A DNA stretch of 64,000 nt, taken from positions 930,001-994,000 of the forward strand of contig NZ_CP070225.1 of NCBI RefSeq assembly GCF_021631985.1, in the 5' to 3' direction. Within the stretch, counting starts at the first letter, position 1, and every line of letters begins with the position of its first letter. The position numbers and the translations under genes are program-made. The stretch comes from Sandaracinus amylolyticus (lineage in GTDB: Bacteria > Myxococcota_A > Polyangia > Polyangiales > Sandaracinaceae). Below, in pieces: positions 51,095 to 61,370 of this stretch. The notes under the pieces are model-generated. The model was not told the origin of the DNA. It did no database searches and saw only the letters and a list, made by a program, of their open reading frames with translations.

Positions 51095-53185
51095 ATGCCG
51101 CTTTCGAGACGCAGCCCCCGGGGGGCGCTCGCCGCCGGGATCGTCGCTGCGCTGGTGTGCCTCGCGCCGAGCGCCACGCGCGCGCAGGCCACGCTGATCG
51201 AGGAGCCGATGAGCTGGGCCGGGGCCCCGAGCCAGCTCACCGACGGCCCTGGCGGCTTCGTCGTGCTCTCGGGCGACGGACAGCGTCTCGCGCGTCACGT
51301 CTATCGCGGCATCGAGAGCGGCGTCGTGATCTTCCGACGAGAGGCCGGCACGTGGGTGTACGAGGACGTGATCTACCCCGCGGACACCGATGCTTCGGTC
51401 AACTCGAGCTTCGGCGAGGTGATGCACTTCTCGCACGACGGCAGCGTCCTCTTCGTCGTGGCGCCGAACCCATACCGCCGACTCGGCGCCACCGAGCCCA
51501 CGTATGCCGCGATCTTCCGGCGCGCCGGCCGCGACTGGGTCTTCGAGAGCACGCTCACGGCGCTCGTCATGCCCACGCCGAGCCTGGCCCAGCTCACCGG
51601 CGGCTTCTCCGCCGACGGCCGCCGCGCGGTGGTCAACATGGGATCGCTCGTGACCTTCGACTACGTCGGCGGCGCGTGGACGATCGCCGTCGAGAGCCCG
51701 AATGACGGCGGGTACCCGCTCGCGCTCTCCGGCGACGGCAACCGCGTCTTCCTCGGGACCCGGATGGGCGTGCGCGCGTACACCTGGAGCGGCGCCGGGT
51801 GGAGGTTCGACGCGACGTTCGCGGTGCCGGCGAGCCCGGCGTACCCACTCGCGCTCGTCGCGGATCGAGCTGGGTCGCGGGTCGCCGTCACCGGCGGCGA
51901 GTCTCCGGCTCCGACGCGGATCCACGAGCAAGAGGGCGGCGCCTGGATCGTGATCGCCGATCGCGAGTCGCCGCTCCCGTTCCGCGGGATGGACCTGTCC
52001 GACGATGGCTCGACCCTCTTGTACGGCGGGCGGTACGGCGGCACCGGCGGCGTGCCGGTCTCCAACAGCGCTCCGGTCTACGTTCACGAGACCCACGACG
52101 GCTGGTCCGACGTCGGAACGTTCACGTACCACGACGCGCCCAGCGGGCTCACGCTGCCCGTCACCGGCGTCGTGTCCGTCTCGGTCAGCGCGGATGGCGT
52201 CGTGCTCGCGATGATCGGGGGCACGACGCACGTGTACCGCGACGAGCGCGCGCTCGGGGCCCGCTGCAATCGCGCCCCGGAGTGCGGGAGCGGGTACTGC
52301 GCTCGGAGCATCACGGGCGTCGGGTACTGCTGCGACGTGTCCTGCGAAGGCGAGTGCGCGGACTGCCGGAGCGGGCACTGCGAGCCACACGCTGCGCCCG
52401 ACGTCTGCCGAGCGAGCCGCGGCGCGTGCGACGCGGCCGAGACGTGCGCGGGGTCGCTCGCCTGCCCGCCCGACGCGCCGGCGCCCGCGGGCACGACCTG
52501 CCGCGCCGCGGCCGGGGCGTGCGACCTCGCCGAGGTGTGCGACGGAAGCGCGATCGAGTGCCCGGAGGACGTGCTCGTTCGCTCGGGGACGGAGTGCCGC
52601 GCCGTGTCCGGCGTCTGCGACGCCGCCGAGCAGTGCAGCGGGAGCGCGCCCGAGTGCCCCGCCGACGCCGCGCGCGCCGACGGATCGAGCTGCTCCGATC
52701 CGGGCCGCTGCGATGGCGAGTCGCGATGTGCCGGCGGCCTGTGCATCGCCGGCACCCCGCTCGAGTGCGACGACGGCGACGCGTGCACTGCGGACGTCTG
52801 CGCCGCGAGCGGTGCGTGCGAGAGCGCCCCGATCGCCGGCTGCTGCAACACCGACGACGAGTGCGACGACGGAGACGCGTGCACGCGCGACACGTGCGGC
52901 GCGCATCGCTGCGATCACCGCGACACGTGTCTCGACGCGGGCGGCGTGCGCCCGGACGGCGGGAGCCGCCCCGATGCGAGCGCGCCCGTCGACAGCGGGC
53001 GGCCGCGAGACGGCGGCGCGAGCGGGGCAGCGGACGCGAGGGTCGACGCGGACACCCTTCCGCCGCGGACCGAGGGGGCCTGCGCGTGCCGCGCCGGCGT
53101 CGCGGCGCCGCCGAGCGCGGGCGCGCTTCTCCTGGTCGTCGCGCTCGGTGCCTTCGGCGCACGCCGACGTCGTGTCGCGCGCTGA
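51095..53185 (+). CDS. MYXO-CTERM surface protein with Cys-rich repeats
   Basis: 696 residues from ATG 51095 (GGAG 8 bases upstream; a longer frame lacks an RBS). Signal peptide (GALAAGIVAALVCLAPSATRA). Residues ~30-380 show repeated beta units (FVVLSGDGQRLA, LALSGDGNRVFLG, GMDLSDDGSTLLYG), likely a propeller. From ~390 Cys-rich repeats (CDAAETCAGSLACP, CDLAEVCDGSAIECP, CDAAEQCSGSAPECP), disintegrin-like. An Asp/Gly/Arg-rich linker precedes the C-terminal tag CACRAGVAAPPSAGALLLVV ... ARRRR, a MYXO-CTERM anchor. Probably an exported adhesion-type protein. Confidence 0.82.
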   Translation: MPLSRRSPRGALAAGIVAALVCLAPSATRAQATLIEEPMSWAGAPSQLTDGPGGFVVLSGDGQRLARHVYRGIESGVVIFRREAGTWVYEDVIYPADTDASVNSSFGEVMHFSHDGSVLFVVAPNPYRRLGATEPTYAAIFRRAGRDWVFESTLTALVMPTPSLAQLTGGFSADGRRAVVNMGSLVTFDYVGGAWTIAVESPNDGGYPLALSGDGNRVFLGTRMGVRAYTWSGAGWRFDATFAVPASPAYPLALVADRAGSRVAVTGGESPAPTRIHEQEGGAWIVIADRESPLPFRGMDLSDDGSTLLYGGRYGGTGGVPVSNSAPVYVHETHDGWSDVGTFTYHDAPSGLTLPVTGVVSVSVSADGVVLAMIGGTTHVYRDERALGARCNRAPECGSGYCARSITGVGYCCDVSCEGECADCRSGHCEPHAAPDVCRASRGACDAAETCAGSLACPPDAPAPAGTTCRAAAGACDLAEVCDGSAIECPEDVLVRSGTECRAVSGVCDAAEQCSGSAPECPADAARADGSSCSDPGRCDGESRCAGGLCIAGTPLECDDGDACTADVCAASGACESAPIAGCCNTDDECDDGDACTRDTCGAHRCDHRDTCLDAGGVRPDGGSRPDASAPVDSGRPRDGGASGAADARVDADTLPPRTEGACACRAGVAAPPSAGALLLVVALGAFGARRRRVAR

Positions 53186-53253
53186 CGACCGTTCGCGACG
53201 ACTCGTGATCTCGCGTTGAACGGTCGTCCGACGCGCGGGCACGGACTCGCGAG

Positions 53254-53643
53254 ATGTCGACGCTTCCGTTCCGCGAGCGCTCGCTCGCGATCGCGCCGCT
53301 CGTGCTCGCGCTGACGTACGCGATCACCGGCGAGGCCCCACCGCCCGCACGCGCGACGAACCCGTTCGCCGAGAGCCGGCTCGACGCGAGCGATCGCTAC
53401 GAGCTCGCGGGCGACGTCGTGTCGCGCCTCGACGCGGGCTCGTACGTCTACTTCGAGATCCGCGACGCGCGCGGCGCGCACCACTGGGTCGCGACGCTCG
53501 CGGTGACCGCGCCCGATCACGCGCACCACGTCGCCGCGTCGATCCTCGGTCGCGCTCGCGACTTCCACTCCGCGCGCCTCGATCGGCAGTTCGAGACGCT
53601 CCTCTTCGGCTTCGTGACCCAGGAAGGACCTCATGCACCGTAG
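53254..53643 (+). CDS. Small exported/membrane protein, possible OB-fold
   Basis: 129 residues with an N-terminal hydrophobic segment (LAIAPLVLALTYAITGEA) acting as signal or anchor. The rest contains YELAGDVVSRLDAGSYVYFE and ARGAHHWVATLAVTAPDHA, a strand pattern reminiscent of small periplasmic OB-fold proteins; weak evidence. Its stop lies 11 bases inside the next gene, indicating coupling. Confidence 0.7.
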   Translation: MSTLPFRERSLAIAPLVLALTYAITGEAPPPARATNPFAESRLDASDRYELAGDVVSRLDAGSYVYFEIRDARGAHHWVATLAVTAPDHAHHVAASILGRARDFHSARLDRQFETLLFGFVTQEGPHAP

Positions 53644-54190
53644 GACATCCGCGATCCTCATCCTCGCCGCGATCCTCCTCTTCCCCGCGTGCGACACCGG
53701 CTCGCCCGCCGACGCGTCGAGCGCCGACGACGCCGGCGCCTGCTCGCCCGGCGTGCTCGAGGCCGATCTCGAGAGCGCGTTCGGGCTCGTCGGTCCGGGC
53801 GTGGATCCCGAGACCGGCGCGCTCGCTCCGCCCGGGCCCGAGGGCTACATCGTGAGCTCGACGTACGGCCAGGCGCAGCCCACGCCCGCGGCGCAGGCGC
53901 GCTTCGGCGAGCTGATCGGGGACATCGTGCCCGAGCTGATGAACAACCCGGGCGTCGTCGCGTTCGAGCTCCGCAGCTCGGCCTCGTGCGGCAGCGGGCG
54001 GACGCTCGCGATCTGGCGCGACGCCGCGTCGATGTACGCATTCGTCGCGAGCACGCCGCACACGACCGCGATGGCGGAGGCCGACCAGGTGACCATGCCG
54101 GGGTTCCGCACGACCCATTGGATGGCCCACGACCTCGCGGAGACGAGCTGGAGCGCGGCCGCCGAGCACGTCGCCGCCGACGCGGACTGA
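53633..54190 (+). CDS. Lipoprotein with possible antibiotic-monooxygenase-like fold
   Basis: 185 residues. Lipoprotein signal (MHRRTSAILILAAILLFPAC) with the lipid-attachment Cys at 20, then an Asp/Ala/Ser spacer. Residues ~95-170 (GVVAFELRSSASCGSGRTLA IWRDAASMYAFVASTPHTTA, then TTHWMAHDL) follow the pattern of dimeric alpha-beta-barrel (ABM/DUF3291) proteins. Enzymatic activity is not established. Coupled to the preceding small gene. Confidence 0.72.
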   Translation: MHRRTSAILILAAILLFPACDTGSPADASSADDAGACSPGVLEADLESAFGLVGPGVDPETGALAPPGPEGYIVSSTYGQAQPTPAAQARFGELIGDIVPELMNNPGVVAFELRSSASCGSGRTLAIWRDAASMYAFVASTPHTTAMAEADQVTMPGFRTTHWMAHDLAETSWSAAAEHVAADAD

Positions 54191-54298
54191 GCTCCGCATG
54201 GGCCCTCCGCCCGCGAGCGCTCCAGCTGGGCTGAACGCGCGGCTCCGTGGTGGGAACCACGACGGGCACGGGTTGCGGCGGCAAGTATCCTCCGCGCG

Positions 54299-55906
54299 GT
54301 GACCGTCCCGCCCACCTCGCCGGGCACGCCCGATCCATCGCCGGTGCCGACGCCGATCACGCCCGGCGTGCTCGCGGTGGCGCAGCGCGCGGTCTCGAAC
54401 GAAGAGCTCGCGACGAACCACAAGCGCCTCGTCACGGCGTACGGGATCGCGACGGTGCTCGTGCCCGCGTTCGCGCTCACCGACTTCGCGCGCGAGTGGG
54501 CGTGGCCGCATCACACCGCGCTCGCGACCGCGCTGGTGATCCGCTCCATCGCGATGGGGATCATCGGCGGCGCGTGGCTCCGCCTCCGGATGGCGCGCGC
54601 GCTGAGCGAGCGCGAGCTCGACTTCTGGGTGAACGCGCTCACGCCGTTCCTCGCGGTGGTGATCGCGCTGCTCAGCCTCTGCATCAGCGGAGTCGACAGC
54701 CCGTACACCGACGCGGTCAACCTCGTCGCGACGGGGTACGCGTTCGTGCCGCGGCGCTGGACCAAGGTCGTCGGGAGCGCGGTCACCGCGGTGATCGCGT
54801 TCCCGTCGACGTTCCTCGTCGCCGCGCTGTTCTGGGATCGCGCGCGCGCCGAGCTCTCCGAGCCCGCGTTCGCGATGGATCTCGTGATCGAGACCGCGAT
54901 CTTCGCGGCGACGGTCGCGGTGCTCGCGTATGCGGCGCACCTGCTCTGGGCGCTGCGCCGCGAGGTGTTCGCCGCGCGCAGCATCGGTCGCTACCGCGTG
55001 CAGAAGCGGCTCGGTCGCGGCGGGATGGGCGAGGTGTGGTCGGCGTTCGACGAGACGCTCAAGCGCAACGTCGCACTGAAGGTGCTGCGCCTCGATCACG
55101 CGGACGCCGTCGCGCTCGCGCGCTTCGAGCGCGAGGTGCGCGCGACGATCGAGCTGACGCATCCGAACACGGTGCGCGTGCTCGACGTCGGCGTGACCGA
55201 CGACGGCATCAGCTATTACGCGATGGAGCTGCTCGAGGGCGAGCCGCTCGGCGCGCTGCTGCGACGCGAAAAGCCGCTCCCGCCGGCGCGCGCGATCCAC
55301 TTCGCGCTCCAGGCCGCGCGGGCCCTCGCCGAGGCGCACGCGCGCGGCATCGTGCATCGCGACGTGAAGCCCGAGAACCTCTACGTCACGCGCGCCGGCG
55401 ACGAGCCCGACTTCCTCAAGGTGCTCGACTTCGGCATCGCGCGCCTCGATCGCGCCGAGCACACGCAGCTCACGCAGACCGGCATGGTCGCGGGCACGCC
55501 GCAGTACCTCGCGCCCGAGGTGATCGAGGGCGGCGACGCGACGCCCGCGGCCGACGTCTACGCGCTCGGCGTGGTGCTCTACGAGATGCTCGCCGGCACC
55601 CCGCCGTACGGGCGCGTCGAGGGCCCCGCGCTCCTGATCGCGCACCTCACGACCGAGGCCGCGCCCCCGAGCGCGCACGCGCCGGTCGGCTCCTCGATCG
55701 ATCGCATCGTGATGCGCTGTCTACGCAAGCGCCCGAGCGAGCGCTTCGCGAGCGCGCGCGAGCTCGCCGACGCGCTGATCGAGCTCGGGCTCGCGGAGAC
55801 GTGGCGCCCGAGCAGCGCCCCGCCTCCGCAGCCGACGATGCTCCACGACGCGAGCCCCGACGGAGAGACGCAGATCGCGAGCCCGAAGGCGGCGCGCGGC
55901 GGGTAG
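54299..55906 (+). CDS. Membrane Ser/Thr protein kinase
   Basis: 535 residues from GTG 54299. Unusually, the membrane region is N-terminal: about five or six helices between ~40 and ~215 (YGIATVLVPAFALTDFA; TPFLAVVIALLSLCISGV). The kinase domain (~229-515) has the Gly loop GRGGMGEVW, Lys in VALKVL (~261), catalytic HRDVKPEN (~352), DFGIARL (~378) and APEVIEGGD (~405), i.e. an active PknB-type Hanks kinase. Such kinases are abundant in myxobacteria. Substrate unknown; murC follows about 70 bases later. Confidence 0.9.
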   Translation: MTVPPTSPGTPDPSPVPTPITPGVLAVAQRAVSNEELATNHKRLVTAYGIATVLVPAFALTDFAREWAWPHHTALATALVIRSIAMGIIGGAWLRLRMARALSERELDFWVNALTPFLAVVIALLSLCISGVDSPYTDAVNLVATGYAFVPRRWTKVVGSAVTAVIAFPSTFLVAALFWDRARAELSEPAFAMDLVIETAIFAATVAVLAYAAHLLWALRREVFAARSIGRYRVQKRLGRGGMGEVWSAFDETLKRNVALKVLRLDHADAVALARFEREVRATIELTHPNTVRVLDVGVTDDGISYYAMELLEGEPLGALLRREKPLPPARAIHFALQAARALAEAHARGIVHRDVKPENLYVTRAGDEPDFLKVLDFGIARLDRAEHTQLTQTGMVAGTPQYLAPEVIEGGDATPAADVYALGVVLYEMLAGTPPYGRVEGPALLIAHLTTEAAPPSAHAPVGSSIDRIVMRCLRKRPSERFASARELADALIELGLAETWRPSSAPPPQPTMLHDASPDGETQIASPKAARGG

Positions 55907-55978
55907 GGCGGCGGCCGACCGTCCCTTCGGGCAGGAATTCCACGCGGCGCCGCGTCCCGTGCTAACGGAGGGCCCAGC

Positions 55979-57373
55979 ATGTTCCGCGGGCGCGTCCGGT
56001 CCATCCACTTCGTCGGCATCGGCGGCATCGGCATGAGCGGCATCGCCGAGGTCCTCCTCGCGAGCGGCTTCGGCGTCACCGGCTCGGACGCGCGCGAGAG
56101 CGACGTGACCAAGCGCCTCGAGGAGCTCGGCGCGCGCATCGCGTTCGGACACCGCGCGGAGAACGTCGGCGACGCCGACGTCGTCGTCTTCTCGTCGGCG
56201 GTCCCGCGCTCGAACCCCGAGCTCGTCGAGGCGCGCGCCCGCGCGATCCCGGTCATCCCGCGCGCCGAGATGCTCGCCGAGCTGATGCGCCTGAAGGACG
56301 GCATCGCGATCGCGGGCTCGCACGGCAAGACGACGACGACCTCGCTCGTCGCGACCGTGCTGCGCGACGCCGGTCTCGATCCCACCGTCGTGATCGGCGG
56401 CAAGCTCAACGCGCTCGGCAGCAACGCGGCGCGCGGCACCGGTGATCTGCTGGTCGCGGAGGCCGACGAGTCCGACGGCTCGTTCCTCCACCTCACGCCG
56501 GTCGTCGCGGTCATCACCAACATCGACGCCGAGCACCTCGATCACTACGGCAGCCACGACAAGGTGAAGGACGCGTTCGCGACCTTCGCGAACCGCGTTC
56601 CGTTCTACGGGCTCGTCGTCGCGTGCCTCGATCACCCGCACGTGCAGGACATCCTCCCGCGCATCGAGAAGCGCGTGGCGACCTACGGGCTCGCGGCGCA
56701 GGCGGACTACCGCGCGCGCCGTCCCGTCGTCGAAGGGCTCTCGACGCGGTTCGAGCTGGTGCGTCGGGGCGTGAGCGCGGGCGAGTTCACGGTGCGCATG
56801 CCCGGCATCCACAACGTGCTCAACGCGCTCGCGGTGATCGCGGTGTGCGACGAGCTCGGCGTGCCCGAGTCGGTCACGCGTAGCGCGCTCGCGAGCTTCG
56901 GCGGCGTGCAGCGCCGGTTCACCATCATCGGCGAGGTCGATCAGATCACCGTGGTCGACGACTACGGTCATCACCCGGCCGAGGTGCAGGCCACGCTCGA
57001 GGCCGCGTCGCGCGCGTACGGCCGTCGCGTCGTCGTCGCGTTCCAGCCGCATCGCTACACGCGCACCGTGCACTGCTTCGACGAGCTCACGCGCGCGTTC
57101 AACCGCGCCGACGTGCTGCTGCTCGCCGACGTCTATGCCGCGGGCGAGGCGCCGATCGAAGGCGCGACGTCGGATCGTCTGGCGCAGGCGATCCGCGCCC
57201 ACGGCCATCGCGACGTCACGTGGGTCGGCCCGCGCACCGAGGTCGCGAAGGCGCTCGCGTCGCGCATCGAGCCGGGCGACATCGTGATCACGCTCGGCGC
57301 GGGTGACATCACGCGCGTCGGGCCCGAGCTCGTCTCGATGCTGCAGGCGCGCGGCGCGGGAGCGAGCGGATGA
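55979..57373 (+). CDS. murC: UDP-N-acetylmuramate--L-alanine ligase
   Basis: 464 residues. The N-terminal Rossmann-like domain begins [20 protein letters not shown], the MurC signature. The ATP loop GSHGKTTTT is at ~114-122, [12 protein letters not shown] binds metal/substrate, and [14 protein letters not shown] and [10 protein letters not shown] are the usual mid and C-terminal Mur motifs. It adds L-Ala to UDP-MurNAc, the first peptide step of peptidoglycan synthesis, in the cytoplasm. The stop overlaps ftsQ (ATGA). No murB or ddl lies between murC and ftsQ. Confidence 0.96.
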   Translation: MFRGRVRSIHFVGIGGIGMSGIAEVLLASGFGVTGSDARESDVTKRLEELGARIAFGHRAENVGDADVVVFSSAVPRSNPELVEARARAIPVIPRAEMLAELMRLKDGIAIAGSHGKTTTTSLVATVLRDAGLDPTVVIGGKLNALGSNAARGTGDLLVAEADESDGSFLHLTPVVAVITNIDAEHLDHYGSHDKVKDAFATFANRVPFYGLVVACLDHPHVQDILPRIEKRVATYGLAAQADYRARRPVVEGLSTRFELVRRGVSAGEFTVRMPGIHNVLNALAVIAVCDELGVPESVTRSALASFGGVQRRFTIIGEVDQITVVDDYGHHPAEVQATLEAASRAYGRRVVVAFQPHRYTRTVHCFDELTRAFNRADVLLLADVYAAGEAPIEGATSDRLAQAIRAHGHRDVTWVGPRTEVAKALASRIEPGDIVITLGAGDITRVGPELVSMLQARGAGASG

Positions 57374-58380
57374 AGATCGCGCAGCGTCGCGACGATCGCG
57401 AGGCGCATCGCTCCGTCGACGGGCAGAGCGACGCGCGCGAGAAGAGCGGCGCGCGGCGGATCGCGCGTCCAGCCGCTCCGGCGCCGAGCACACCGCGCAA
57501 CCGCCGCACCGCTCCACGCGAGGGCACGACGTCGAGCCCGTCGCTGCCCGCGCCGGCCGCGCCGCGCGTCTCGATGAAGCAGCGCTTCACCGGGCTCCGC
57601 ACGAAGCTCGGCGCGCGCCTCGAGCGCTTGCGCAAACCGGCGACGATCCTGTTCCGCATCATCGTCGTCGCGCTCGCGATCGTCGCTGCGGTCGCGCTGT
57701 TCCGCGTGGTCGAGCAGCACGTGCGCACCTCGCCCGCGTTCGCGACGAGCGAGATCGAGCTCGAGGGCGCGTCGCGTCTCACGCGCGCCGACGTCGAAGC
57801 CGCCGCGGGCATCGCGGTGGGTCGCAACGTGTTCGAGCGCTCTCCCGACGAAGCGCGCGCCGCGCTCCTCGCGCATCCGTGGATCGCCGAGGCCGAGGTG
57901 CGCCGCCGTCTTCCCGGCCGGTGGTCGATCGCGATCCGCGAGCGCAGCGCGGCCGCGATCCTGATGCTCGAGGAAGCGTGGCTCGTCGACGCCGAGGGTG
58001 CAGTGTTCAAGCGCGCCGAGGCGGGCGATCCGATCGACCTCCCGGTGATCACCGGCATCGAGCGCGAGCGCTTCACGACCGATCGCGCGTTCCGCACGCG
58101 CGTCCTGCTCGGCATCGTCGCGCTGCTCTCCGACTGGCGCGCCGCGGGCCTGTGGCGTCGCGAGCCGATCGGCGAGATCCACGTCGAGCCCGACGACGCG
58201 CTCACCCTGCGCATCGGCGACGACGCGACCGAAGTGAGGCTCGGCCACGGCCCGTACCGCGCGAAGCTCGATCGCCTGCGCCGCGTGCTCGACGAGCTCG
58301 GCCAGAGGCAGGCGAGGCCGGCGTACGTGTACCTGGACAACGTGCGGAGGCCGGACCGCGTGACCGTTCGCGTTCGCTGA
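57370..58380 (+). CDS. ftsQ: Cell-division protein FtsQ
   Basis: 336 residues coupled to murC. A long basic cytoplasmic head (~1-95), one transmembrane helix ([17 protein letters not shown], ~95-111), then a POTRA domain ([20 protein letters not shown] ... [31 protein letters not shown]) and the beta domain. This is the FtsQ/DivIB layout; FtsQ links FtsB/FtsL to the early divisome. The cytoplasmic part is longer than in E. coli. Followed by a 232-base gap with an inverted repeat. Confidence 0.9.
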   Translation: MKIAQRRDDREAHRSVDGQSDAREKSGARRIARPAAPAPSTPRNRRTAPREGTTSSPSLPAPAAPRVSMKQRFTGLRTKLGARLERLRKPATILFRIIVVALAIVAAVALFRVVEQHVRTSPAFATSEIELEGASRLTRADVEAAAGIAVGRNVFERSPDEARAALLAHPWIAEAEVRRRLPGRWSIAIRERSAAAILMLEEAWLVDAEGAVFKRAEAGDPIDLPVITGIERERFTTDRAFRTRVLLGIVALLSDWRAAGLWRREPIGEIHVEPDDALTLRIGDDATEVRLGHGPYRAKLDRLRRVLDELGQRQARPAYVYLDNVRRPDRVTVRVR

Positions 58381-58436
58381 GGGACGCGAACGACCGCGCA
58401 CGCGCAGGTGGCACGTGGACGAGCACGCGGGACGCG

Positions 58437-58537
58437 CACGTGCACGAGCACGGTCGTCCTGAGGAGGCCGTCGCGATCGACACGCGTGCGCGTGCACCTG
58501 CTCGTCCCGCTTGCTCGTCCTCGTGCTCGTGCGCGTG
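58437..58537. repeat. 16-bp inverted repeat upstream of ftsA
   Basis: CACGTGCACGAGCACG (58437-58452) and CGTGCTCGTGCGCGTG (58522-58537) are complementary at 15 of 16 positions, in a gap rich in related GAGCACG/CGTGCTC words. It can fold into a long stem-loop between ftsQ and ftsA, perhaps an attenuator or mRNA processing site. A T7 run follows about 20 bases later but not directly after the stem. Confidence 0.5.
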
Positions 58538-58612
58538 CTCGGCAGTTTCTTCGATGCAGTTTTTTTGTCGCCGCGATCTCACCCGTGTAGACGTCGCTAC
58601 ATCGGAGCGATC

Positions 58613-59878
58613 ATGGCGAGCAACCACGGCACCGAGAACGAGATCATCGCCGGGCTGGACCTCGGGACGACGAAGGTCTGTGCGATCGTCGCCGAGGTCA
58701 CCGACGACGGCCTCGACATCATCGGCGTCGGCTCGGTCCCCTCGCGCGGCCTGCGCCGCGGCGTCGTGGTGAACATCGAGACGACCGTGCAGGCGATCCG
58801 CGGCGCGATCGAGCAGGCCGAGACGATGGCCGGCGTCGAGATCCGCTCGGTCTACGCCGGCATCGCGGGCTCGCACGTGCGCGGGATGAACAAGGACGGC
58901 GTCGCCGCGATCGCGAACCGCGAGGTCACCGCCGACGACGTCGCGCGCGTGCTCGACCAGGCACGCGCGATCCCGCTGACCAGCGACCGCCAGGTCATCC
59001 ACGTGCTCCCGCAGGAGTACATCGTCGACGAGCAGGACTGCATCAAGGAGCCGATCGGCATGAGCGGCGTCCGCCTCCAGGCGCACGTCCACCTCGTGAC
59101 CGCCGCGACGACCAGCGTGCAGAACATCATCAAGTGCGCCGAGCGCTGCGATCTGCACGTCGCCGAGGTCGTGCTCGAGCCGCTCGCGAGCGCGCACGCG
59201 GTGCTGCAGGACGACGAGAAGGAGCTCGGCGTCGCGCTCGTCGACATCGGCGGCGGCACCACCGACATCGTCGTCTACGTGAACGGCGCGGTCGTGCACA
59301 CGAGCGTGATCCCGATCGGCGGGACCAGCTTCACGAACGACATCGCGACCTGCCTCCGCACCCCGATCGCCGAGGCCGAGCGCGTGAAGATCAAGTACGG
59401 CTGCGCGAGCCCGGTGATGGTCGACCCCGAGGCGACGATCGAAGTGCCGAGCGTCGGTGGTCGCGCCCCGCGCGTCATGCCGCGCCAGCAGCTCTGCCAG
59501 ATCATCGAGCCGCGCGTCGAGGAGCTCTTCCAGGCCGTCGCGTACACGATCGATCAGGGCAACTATCGTGATCTCCTGGGCGCGGGCGTCGTCGTCACCG
59601 GCGGCACCACGATGCTCGACGGGATGCCCGAGCTCGCCGAGCAGATCCTCGGCCTTCCGGTGCGTCGCGGCGCGCCGACCGGCGTCGGCGGCCTGATGGA
59701 CGTGGTGAAGAGCCCCGCCTACGCGACCGGCGTGGGCCTCGTGAAGTACGGTGCGGAGAAGCTGCGCAGCAGCGTGGCGACGAGCGCGCACCGGCACGCG
59801 ATGGACCGCTCCATCGTGGTGCCCGCCGGACCGACGTGGGGCGCGCGCCTCGGCGCGTGGTTCCGCGAGGTGTTCTGA
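58613..59878 (+). CDS. ftsA: Cell-division protein FtsA
   Basis: 421 residues, GGAG 7 bases before ATG. Actin-like ATPase landmarks: IIAGLDLGTTKVCAIVAEV at ~9 (phosphate 1), the SHVRGMNKDGVAAI region of the 1C domain, LVDIGGGTTDIVVY (phosphate 2) and VVTGGTTMLDGMPELAEQIL (adenosine motif). C-terminal WGARLGAWFREVF is an amphipathic membrane-targeting helix. FtsA tethers FtsZ to the membrane and recruits the divisome. Followed 130 bases later by ftsZ. Confidence 0.96.
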   Translation: MASNHGTENEIIAGLDLGTTKVCAIVAEVTDDGLDIIGVGSVPSRGLRRGVVVNIETTVQAIRGAIEQAETMAGVEIRSVYAGIAGSHVRGMNKDGVAAIANREVTADDVARVLDQARAIPLTSDRQVIHVLPQEYIVDEQDCIKEPIGMSGVRLQAHVHLVTAATTSVQNIIKCAERCDLHVAEVVLEPLASAHAVLQDDEKELGVALVDIGGGTTDIVVYVNGAVVHTSVIPIGGTSFTNDIATCLRTPIAEAERVKIKYGCASPVMVDPEATIEVPSVGGRAPRVMPRQQLCQIIEPRVEELFQAVAYTIDQGNYRDLLGAGVVVTGGTTMLDGMPELAEQILGLPVRRGAPTGVGGLMDVVKSPAYATGVGLVKYGAEKLRSSVATSAHRHAMDRSIVVPAGPTWGARLGAWFREVF

Positions 59879-60008
59879 GTCCGGCAATACCAACATCGAC
59901 ATCGACTGACCAGTACCGGCAGTGCTGGGCAGTCTGGAGACAAGCTCGCTTCCCGCGGAGGGCGAACCCGGGGAGAGGGCCAGAGAGAAAAAGGGCACGG
60001 GAGGCAAC

Positions 60009-61310
60009 ATGGGATTCCACATCGAGTTCGCGGACGACGCGGAGATGCAGGCCCGGATCAAGGTCGTCGGCGTCGGTGGTGGCGGCGGAAACGCGCTCCA
60101 GACGATGATCCAGAGCGGGCTCGAGGGCGTCGAGTTCATCGCGGCGAACACCGACACGCAGGCGCTCGAGCAGAGCCTCGCGCCGTCGAAGGTGCAGCTC
60201 GGCTCGGCGCTCACGCGCGGCCTCGGCGCGGGCGCGAACCCCGACGTCGGCAAGAAAGCGGCGCTCGAGGAGATGGAGCGCATCCAGGAGGCGCTCGCGG
60301 GCGCCGACATGGTCTTCGTCACCGCCGGCATGGGCGGCGGCACCGGCACCGGCGCGGCGCCGATCATCGCGCAGATCGCGCGCGACCTCGGCATCCTCAC
60401 CGTCGGCGTCGTGACGCGTCCCTTCCTCTTCGAGGGCAAGCGCCGGATGAAGAACGCGGAGCAGGGCATCCGCGAGCTCGCCGCGTCGGTCGACACGATC
60501 ATCACGATCCCGAACCAGAAGCTGATGAACCTCGACGACGACCTGTCGATCCTCGAGGCCTTCAAGCGCGCCGACGACGTGCTCGTCCAGGCGGTGCGCG
60601 GCATCAGCGATCTCATCACGGTCAGCGGCGTCATCAACGTCGACTTCGCCGACGTGAAGACGATCATGAGCGGCCAGGGCCGCGCGCTGATGGGCACCGG
60701 CTACGGCCGCGGCGAGCGCCGCGCGCTCGACGCGGTGGAGATGGCGATCAACTCGCCGCTGCTCGACGACATCTCGATCGACGGCGCGATGGGGATCCTC
60801 CTCAACTTCACCGCGGGCCCCGACGTTCGCCTCAAGGAGATCAACGAGGCCGCGTCGCTGGTGCAGCAGGCGGCGCACGAGGACGCGAACATCATCTTCG
60901 GCCTGCTCACGGACCCCGACATGGGCGACGTGGTGAAGGTCACCGCGATCGCGACGGGCTTCGAGGCCGACAGCTCGGAGATGCAGGAGATCGTCGCGTC
61001 GGCGACGGCGGCGCGCACCTCGCGCACCTCGCTGCCGCTCAGCATCCCCGGCCACCGTCCCGCGATGCAGCCGCAGATGGCGCTCAAGGCGCTCGTCCCG
61101 CAGCAGCAGCCCGCGCCGGTCGAGGCGCGCGCCGCGCGTCGCAACTCGGCGCCTGCGCCGCGCGTCAGCACCGCGCGCGAGCAGCCCGAGCAGGCGACCC
61201 TCCCCGAGCTGCGCGTCTCGGGTCGCGCGTTCGGCCCGGCGGCGCTCGCCGACGAGGCGACGCTCGACATCCCGGCGTACCTGCGCCGCGCGGCCGCGCA
61301 CCACGACTGA
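60009..61310 (+). CDS. ftsZ: Cell-division GTPase FtsZ
   Basis: 433 residues from ATG 60009 (GAGG upstream; a longer frame to 59922 is open but atypical). N-terminal nucleotide fold ([17 protein letters not shown]), tubulin signature [10 protein letters not shown] at ~111-120, the T7-loop region [11 protein letters not shown] and a disordered linker (~320-410). C-terminal peptide LDIPAYLRR binds FtsA/other partners. Polymerises into the Z-ring. A strong terminator follows the stop. Confidence 0.97.
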   Translation: MGFHIEFADDAEMQARIKVVGVGGGGGNALQTMIQSGLEGVEFIAANTDTQALEQSLAPSKVQLGSALTRGLGAGANPDVGKKAALEEMERIQEALAGADMVFVTAGMGGGTGTGAAPIIAQIARDLGILTVGVVTRPFLFEGKRRMKNAEQGIRELAASVDTIITIPNQKLMNLDDDLSILEAFKRADDVLVQAVRGISDLITVSGVINVDFADVKTIMSGQGRALMGTGYGRGERRALDAVEMAINSPLLDDISIDGAMGILLNFTAGPDVRLKEINEAASLVQQAAHEDANIIFGLLTDPDMGDVVKVTAIATGFEADSSEMQEIVASATAARTSRTSLPLSIPGHRPAMQPQMALKALVPQQQPAPVEARAARRNSAPAPRVSTAREQPEQATLPELRVSGRAFGPAALADEATLDIPAYLRRAAAHHD

Positions 61311-61334
61311 TCGCGAGCACACGAACGAAGCGGC

Positions 61335-61370
61335 GCCCGGCGTGAGCGATCACGCCGGGCGTTTCGCGTT
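61335..61370 (+). terminator. Strong terminator after ftsZ
   Basis: GCCCGGCGTGA (61335-61345), GNRA-type loop GCGA, TCACGCCGGGC (61350-61360), then GTTTCGCGTT. A perfect 11-bp stem 24 bases after the ftsZ stop. It also separates ftsZ from the convergent oxidoreductase gene. Confidence 0.85.

Noticed and set aside
52264-52940. Cys-rich segment as a eukaryote-like disintegrin gene acquired by transfer
   Set aside because: Such Cys-rich repeats are common in myxobacterial MYXO-CTERM proteins, and composition matches the host.
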